Below are positions 57,771 to 64,000 of a stretch of DNA of 64,000 nucleotides, piece after piece. Made by a program: the position numbers and the translations under genes. The notes below the pieces were generated by a model. That model was given only the letters and a program-made list of their open reading frames with translations. It was not told where the DNA came from and did no database searches. This DNA comes from Lepas anatifera (taxonomy: Eukaryota; Arthropoda; Thecostraca; Lepadidae), in assembly GCA_034440635.1 (NCBI GenBank), contig JAOTON010002089.1, forward strand, positions 186,001 to 250,000. Direction: 5' to 3'. Within the stretch, counting starts at the first letter, position 1. Every line of letters begins with the position of its first letter.

Positions 57771-59826
57771 TTAACCCTCGCCCCACCGGGGGCCATCGAT
57801 GGCCCTCCTAAGATTTTTCGGGATAGCAGAAAGACGATGAGGCACAGCACCGTGGTTGAGGGCTCTACCTCTCACTGCATTATTTTCCCACCATCCCTGA
57901 AATTTTTTACCACGGGTCACCCAAGGTCAGGTCACCAGACGAGTTCAACCAAGGTCACCTCACTTCAGCTTTAGAGCTCTGTAAGAGCTACATTTCGGAG
58001 TCGATCGATTTGAAACTTCCTACACTTTATGACCCCTCCAAGGTCTACAAGGTGTATATCCGGGATTTTTCGATTTCGTGCCCTGAGGTCAGGTCACGAG
58101 GTGACCTCTCCCATTGAAAAAGCATGGGAAAAGCTGTCTTATGATCTAAAAAGTCACAAAAACGATTGAAAATGCTGAGCTTGATCAGAAAAGCGTTTTT
58201 GGACACCCTTTCACGGATTCCAGGGGCCATATTTGCCCTTTGACATCCCCAAGGTCATCCAAGGTCACCAGGGGTCAAAAACAGTATTTTGACAATAACT
58301 TTGACCTGTATAAGCTAGAGCGCTGAAACAAACACCATCGTGTTTGTCTTGTCATTGGCTTTCATTTGATATACGGCAAGGTCACTTTCTGACCTTTCGT
58401 GAACTCAGGTCATACTAGGTCACGAGGTGACCTCTGGAGGTCAAACTACTGGCGGGAGGTCTTTACGTTTCCATAGCAGAAAAAGTACTGGCAATTTCTT
58501 ATCAAATGTACTTTCCCACACCTCAATAGCTCTAAGGGCATCAGAGTTATGCCCAGTTTGCTTAACCCGCGCCCCACCGGGGGTCCGGCGCCACCTTCGC
58601 CCCACCGGGGGCGCCATCGATGGCCCCCCTCTAACTCCGAAAATATGGGCGTTAGCGCAAATCTGCAAAGTGCAATAGAAAGCTTGCGTGAATTCAGTAA
58701 GAAATTACTTCGCATGTTTTAGTGCTCAGGTCAATAGTTTGACCTCCAGAGGTCAAATTAGGTCAAGATCGGCTATTTTCACTCAAATATGCAATGATTG
58801 AGCAAACTGGGCATAACTCTTATGTCATTAGAGCTATTGAGGCCTGGTAAAGTACATTTGATAGCAAATTGCCAGTACTTTTTCCGCTATGTGAAACGTA
58901 AAGACCTCCCGCCAGTGGTTTGACCTCCAGAGGTCACCTCGTGACCTAATATGACCTGAGGTCACGAAAGGTCACAAAGTGACCTTGCCGTATATCAAAT
59001 GAAAGCCAGTGACAAGACAAACACGATGGTGTTTGTTTCACCGCTCTAGCTTAATTAGGTCAAAAGTTATTGTCAAAATACTGTTTTTGACCTCTGGTGA
59101 CCTTGGATGACCTTGGAAAAGTCAAAGGGCAAATATGACCCCTGGGATCTGTGAAAGGGTGTCCAAAAAACGTTGTTCTGAGCAGTCTGAGTATTTGCAA
59201 TCATTTTTGTGGCTTTTATATCATGAAACAACTTTTCCTATGCTTTTCCAATGGGAGAGGTCGCCTCGTGACCTGACCTCAGGGCACGAAATCGAAAAAT
59301 CCCGGATATACGCCTTGTAGACCCTGGAGGGGTTATGAAGTGGTAGGAAGTTTCAAATCGATCGACTTTGAAATGTAGCTCTTACAGAGCTCTAAAGTGA
59401 AGTGAGGTGACCTTGGTTGACCTCGTCTGGTGACCTGACCTTGGGTGACCCGGGGTAAAAATTTCAGGGATGATGGGAAAATGATGCAGTGAGAGGTAGA
59501 GCCCTCAACTGCGGTGCTGCGCCTCGTCGTTTTTCTGCTATCCCGGAAAACCTTAGGGGGCCATCGATGGCCCCCGGTGGGGCGAGGGTTAAGCATTGCA
59601 TATTTGAGTGAAAATAGCCGATCTTGACCTAATTTGACCTCTGGAGGTCAAACCATTGACCTGAACACTAAAACATGTGAAGTAATTTCTTACTGAATTC
59701 ACGCGAGCTTTCTAGTGCACTTTGCAGATTTGCACTAACGCCCATATTTTCGGAGTTAGAGGGGGGCCATCGATGGCCTCCCGGTGGGGCGAAGGTGGCG
59801 CCAGACCCCCGTGGGGCGCGGGTTAA
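57771..59826. mobile_element. TTAA-bounded composite with interlocked inverted repeats (A-B-A'-B')
   Basis: Four segments: A 57771-58560, B 58561-58797, A' 58802-59592, B' 59593-59826. A' is the reverse complement of A (about 790 bp) and B' of B (about 235 bp). TTAA stands at 57771, 58561, 59589 and 59823. The outer ends are TTAACCCTCGCCCCACCGGG and, inverted from the right, TTAACCCGCGCCCCACGGGG. Both contain GGGGCCATCGATGGCCCC-type palindromes. The sequence is dense in AGGTCA/TGACCT. No transposase frame. TTAA with CCC-type ends resembles piggyBac-group non-autonomous elements; that assignment is tentative. Confidence 0.8.
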
Positions 59827-60395
59827 CACGCGCATTGACGGGAGGCGGGTACCCGCCCCCCGTCTGGTTTTTCGGATAGAACATAAAAACGGCGGCGCGT
59901 AGCGCCGCCGCACTTGTATCCATACGCGTATATTAACAGTAAAAACGCAGTACATGGTAAAACATACACTCCTAACACTAGGCAAAGAAAACTAGGCAGG
60001 GTGCCGCCACGGAATTTAAGCCATCACATATTTATTAGGTAGGTACTTAACACACTCGGGTTAAAAATAAACTCGGGTTAAAAAACTTGACATACCTTCT
60101 CTCATTATTTTTACAACTTTTGTCAAAATTTTAAGGTTAGGTCATCTCAGGTCAGGTCACCAGTACAGGTCAAGTGACCTGACCTCAAAGTTTAAGACAA
60201 CATAATTCGGAACAAAGTGAACTCATCCGATTGAAGTGACCTGACAAAATGGTTAAAATATTTCGATGGAGAAGCGTATGGGCTACCCAAAGCCGTTTAC
60301 CATTTTTCACTACCTACCGTGGTTCTGGAGATTTTAGGGGGTACCCGCGCCCCCTGTCAAAGCGAAGGTGGCTCAGAGCCCCGTCAATGCGCGTG
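59827..60395. mobile_element. TTAA-flanked inverted-repeat element adjoining the composite
   Basis: A 569-bp element with perfect 16-bp ends CACGCGCATTGACGGG / CCCGTCAATGCGCGTG between TTAA at 59823-59826 and TTAA at 60396-60399. The left TTAA is shared with the neighbouring composite. The right subterminal GCGAAGGTGGCTCAGAGCCC resembles the GCGAAGGTGGCGCCAGACCC of B', so the two families are related. It contains a hairpin (CGGCGGCGCGTAGCGCCGCCG) near 59890, a fragment of the GGGGCGCCGCCACGG MITE near 60001, and several AGGTCA motifs. Confidence 0.75.
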
Positions 60396-60464
60396 TTAAT
60401 CTGGTAAAACAACGAGATAAAACGTTAATCCGTACGAGATAAAACGTGTTCGAGATTAAATGTG

Positions 60465-60822
60465 GCGGTCTCCCAGGGCGGACCACCCTGAAAGACCGCC
60501 TGGGCCTTTCACGGCTGGAGAGTGTGGAGGTGGAGCGCCTGCACATTGGCCACTCCCTTCTCCTGTGCAGCTACCGAAAGAGGATCGGCCTGAACCCGGA
60601 GGCCACGTTACAGGAATGCGACGATGGAGAGGACGAGATCCTCCACCACCTTCTGACCTGGTGCCCTGCGTGCGCTGACCTGCGCTGGGACATTTTTGGA
60701 CGGGACGACCCGCCCATCCGGGAAGCGCTGGCGGACCCACGACGGCTGGCGATGTTCCTGCGGCGGTTGGGGCGCCTGCAGGGGCGCCCCCCCATATGGC
60801 CGGAACACTCAATCAATCAATC
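60465..60822 (+). mobile_element. 5'-truncated LINE, reverse transcriptase C-terminal region
   Basis: A 358-bp insertion between exact 12-bp duplications AGATTAAATGTG (60453-60464 and 60823-60834), ending in (TCAA)-type repeats. The plus-strand frame encodes about 120 residues of the region downstream of a non-LTR reverse transcriptase: VERLHIGHSLLLCSYRKRIG, then a Cys/His cluster (ECDDGEDEILHHLLTWCPAC), then DLRWDIFGRDD. This pattern is common to C-terminal zinc-finger-like ends of LINE polyproteins. The usual first Cys pair is reduced to a single Cys. The frame runs into the tail and its stop (TAA, 60827) is supplied by the target duplication. Dead on arrival because of 5' truncation; clade not determined. 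Confidence 0.82.
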
Positions 60823-63022
60823 AGATTAAATGTGTCCGTCGACATCTAAATCTTTGATATAATTGTAATTCTTTGGTCTCCGGAGAATATAAAAACACGT
60901 AGTCTAGAGAACCGGAGAAGAGCTGAATGTGATAGGGAAAAATAACTCTTGATATGCGTCAGAACTGGGGAACCAGAGAGCAGCCACCACGATCCTTGGA
61001 TGAACTAACAAAAGTGTGGAACGCACCACGAACCCAAACCTGATCACTTTTTGTTTCAGGGGGAACGTTTGTTGTGTGTTGCAGGTTGGAGATGGACTGG
61101 CCACCTCACTCCTCTATCCGTGGTGGTAGCTCTTTCTAATTTTTTTCGTATATAGATATACAAGATTTAAGAATACATTGTTTTTTACTTCAAGTTGAGT
61201 TAGTTTCTGATCAGGGCACATCAAGAAAATATACCTCAAAATTATAGCCTGGAACAGTTCGTATTAAATAAAAAGGATTCTATAATTAATCTTAACATTG
61301 GTAGTCACAGAGTCTAAACCTAAGAAGACGCATCGCAGCTTTAAGACAAGCAAGCTGCTAGCCTCATGAGTGACATTTGTTTATGAAAATGATAAGCGTT
61401 TATTTTTAATACTTCGGAGTTTGGAAACGGTCCTTTCTCATAATAGAACAAACAATTCCAGAAGCACTTCATATAACATCATATCATTATATAAAATAGT
61501 ATATTAACCATTATTTTTATTAGATTGTTTATTAGATTATCTACGTTGATAAGATATTTCATGACCAGCCTCCTCGAATCATAGTTCCAAAATGGGGCTA
61601 ATACACTGATAAATATTCAGGTACATCCCTTCACCAAAATTCTCATAATATAATAGGTGAACACATACATTTTTAGTCAGAGTGCTAGGATAACCTCGAA
61701 TCGAGTTCCAATATTTGAATATTCCAGTACTGAACTGCATTATTCCAGCATTCGATTTCCAAATCAGATATAAATTTCAAGCCTTGGTCACACTATGACC
61801 AAAAGTTTTCGCTTATTGTATTATGAGGATTCTGACGAGGGGCTGTGCCCGAATATGTGATCACAGTGTGATCACAGGCTCCATTTTGCGTCAAGAATTC
61901 GAGAGGCAAAGCCATGAAACATCTTACCAATTTATAATCATGCTCCTCGGCTACGCAATGCAAAATTCATCTACTTTTAAAAACCAACAGATATCAGTTG
62001 ATCAATGAGGCTTATATTCAATCTCACAAAAACATGAGAAAATATAGCCTACCAGGAAATTACAAGCGAGTGATAACCCTCGGCAGGTGAGAAACGCGTG
62101 CAACAATCAGGTCTGCAAGTCCCCAACGAGCAGTCTTCCGAGTGCAACGTGGACTAGAGGATATAACTCAATACGTCAGTGACGGATCCAGGCCAATGTT
62201 TTTTGTGGGGGGAGGGAGGGGAGGACAGGGTCCAAAATCGTGAATACACATTTTTTAAAGGTCGGTGAAAATCGCAGAGTTTGGGAGGAAAGTAAATTTT
62301 CCCTTAACCCACCAGTGGGTATGCAGCTCCTAGCTTCCAGTCCTTGAAGTGCACTCTAAGAAGGCTGGGAGCGAACCAAATACTGAGTGTACATCAAAAG
62401 CATAACAGATTTTGCATCTGTCCACAATAAGTGCTACACGGTTTGATAAAATGTTCACCGCAATAGTCTGAGCAGAGAGGTGTCACTTATTATTTTCGCC
62501 GACTTTCGCACGTACGACCACCAACAAAATCTGACCACTTGATTTTTTACTATAAAGACCCTTTGCATTACTAGTTTTCTTACCTTTAGGCTAAAAAATA
62601 CTTTTAATGGCATGTTTTACTGAGGTCCTCAGAGGATTTGCCTTAATATACCGCGATAAACACCACTTACGCACATACATGAACGTATACTGCGGGCACA
62701 CAGGCAGACAAACGAGGTGCACTCAGGCAGGTTCGTGTTCAATGCAAAAAACTACTGGCTGTGGTACTCTGCCAACTCTGGGATTCCATTGCTCGTCCTC
62801 TGAAGCTTGTCTTCCAGCAGCAGGCGTAATTTGCGATAGTCACTGTCGAGGGGCAGCACCTGATTATTTCTGTTTTGCGTTCAGCTTGCTGGGGTAGGCT
62901 CTTCTTAAATTAAAAGATATTTTCACAGCAGGAACAAATGGGACCAAATAAAGGGTACAAATAAAATATCACAAGCCCACAATGAAAGCAAACAAGATAT
63001 CACTGAATCTTGTTTTAAACAT

Positions 63023-63025
<3 letters not shown>

Positions 63026-63078
<53 letters not shown>
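63026..63078. repeat. (TA)n microsatellite
   Basis: About 26 uninterrupted TA repeats. Confidence 0.95.
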
Positions 63079-63081
<3 letters not shown>

Positions 63082-63593
63082 GAACAAAGACATCCCCAAA
63101 GACGATCTATAGTCTAGATCATGGGTTTGTGGAGGGGTGAGGTGGAACCATGCAAATTCATGTTTTTTTTTATAAATTACAATACATTATTTCAACACTG
63201 GCCCACAATAGGAAACAAATATTCCAAATTTCAGGTCTATGGGAGAATCGGTCTGATTGGGTTCATCCCATTCAAACTAACAAACAAAATGATCATACAG
63301 AAGCTGGTCCATTGGGACGATAGCTTGATGATACACAGCAGCTACAAAAGACAGGTTTTCTAGTAAACAAATTTTCTCTTTGAAGTGACCCGCCTAATCT
63401 TTCATATATTCTTCCAGGAAAACACAAAAAATTGCATCACCCAAGACTGCCCCCTGTCATTCCTACATGACTATCCATACTCTTTGTTCACAATTATGTT
63501 GTTGTATTGGGTACACTCCTAGTGTTTCAAATCATAATACATCTTATCCTAGTTTTCCTTCAGTTCATTTTTAATATCAATTATAAAAAGCAT

Positions 63594-63689
63594 GCAGATG
63601 GGCATTTTCAGAGGGCAGATGGATGAATTCATCTGCAGATGGGCATGAATGCAGATGGGCATTTTCCGAGGGGAGATGGATGAATTCAT
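63594..63689. repeat. Two-copy tandem repeat, 57-bp period
   Basis: A 39-bp unit beginning GCAGATGGGCATTTTC and ending GATGGATGAATTCAT occurs at 63594-63632 and 63651-63689 with a few differences, joined by a partial third piece (CTGCAGATGGGCATGAAT). Confidence 0.8.
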
Positions 63690-64000
63690 GCTACAGTCAC
63701 TTTCATGTCTGGAAACAAACAGTAGCACTTGAAATATGAGTAAATGGATCTGATAAGTAGATAGGAGTACACTGACTACTATGTACTGTATGGTACCAAA
63801 ATAAATGGAAAATCTGTTTCAATCTGTAAAATTAATCAAAAACATTTTCATACTTAAAAGAAGGTAAGCTAAGCAGCAAATGCACTAGCATGCACACATT
63901 GTGCAGAGCCAGTATTTGTAACAGGTAGAAATTTGTAATTCAAATTACAAGCTTGATATAGACTTTTACTAGAGTGCACAAATATTGTAAATATAAAGTT

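Larger units (their letters stand above)
56435..64000. other. Probable intron or flank right of the presequence exon
   Basis: Begins at the splice donor of the candidate exon and continues to the window edge without a recognisable second exon. It contains a dispersed repeat, a tRNA-like sequence, a MITE, the TTAA-bounded cluster (57771-60399) and a truncated LINE. From about 60.9 to 63.0 kb it is AT-rich and nothing could be assigned apart from a lone MITE end at 62177 (CAGTGACGGATCCAGG) and the 28-bp match at 61828. Confidence 0.5.

Overview
The window reads as nuclear DNA of an animal: coding capacity is sparse and split by GT/AG introns, transposon debris and microsatellites are abundant, and the two identifiable proteins are animal proteins. 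The EF-hand protein is of the calexcitin/sarcoplasmic calcium-binding type, which points to an invertebrate, plausibly an arthropod or other marine invertebrate. The species cannot be fixed from the sequence alone.

Layout. (1) A calexcitin-like EF-hand gene runs on the minus strand from about 43.4 kb to 1.46 kb. Four coding exons are visible (43241-43409, 41376-41528, 7591-7680, 1458-1649) and read in frame as 200 residues; only a short N-terminal piece is missing. Its introns are 1.7 kb, 33.7 kb and 5.9 kb. (2) Inside the 33.7 kb intron, on the opposite strand, lies a complete ENY2 gene: a CpG-rich candidate leader exon, a probable 5' UTR intron, and an uninterrupted 98-codon CDS at 16269-16565. 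(3) At 56318-56434 (+) is a candidate first coding exon with a mitochondrial presequence, a TATA-like box upstream and a consensus splice donor. The rest of that gene was not found and probably lies beyond the right edge.

Nearly everything else is intron or intergenic DNA filled with mobile elements whose ends and target-site duplications (TSDs) can be read directly: a 4.6 kb hAT-like element with an internal minisatellite; two copies of a 1.9 kb hAT element in opposite orientation, one interrupted by a 1.07 kb TTAA-flanked element; several families of 0.13-0.33 kb hAT-like MITEs with 8-bp TSDs; a 450-bp Kolobok-like MITE; an 827-bp TA-flanked element; a cluster of TTAA-bounded elements with interlocked inverted repeats at 57.8-60.4 kb; and a 5'-truncated LINE with a 12-bp TSD. 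A 455-bp compound (ACGC)n/(AC)n microsatellite sits at 23.8-24.3 kb.

The most notable observation is that the 4.6 kb hAT-like element inserted exactly on a splice donor of the EF-hand gene, and its 8-bp TSD left a complete donor next to the exon. The second is the A-B-A'-B' interlocked inverted-repeat block, which is dense in AGGTCA/TGACCT motifs. I see no CRISPR array, operon, phage or bacterial system.
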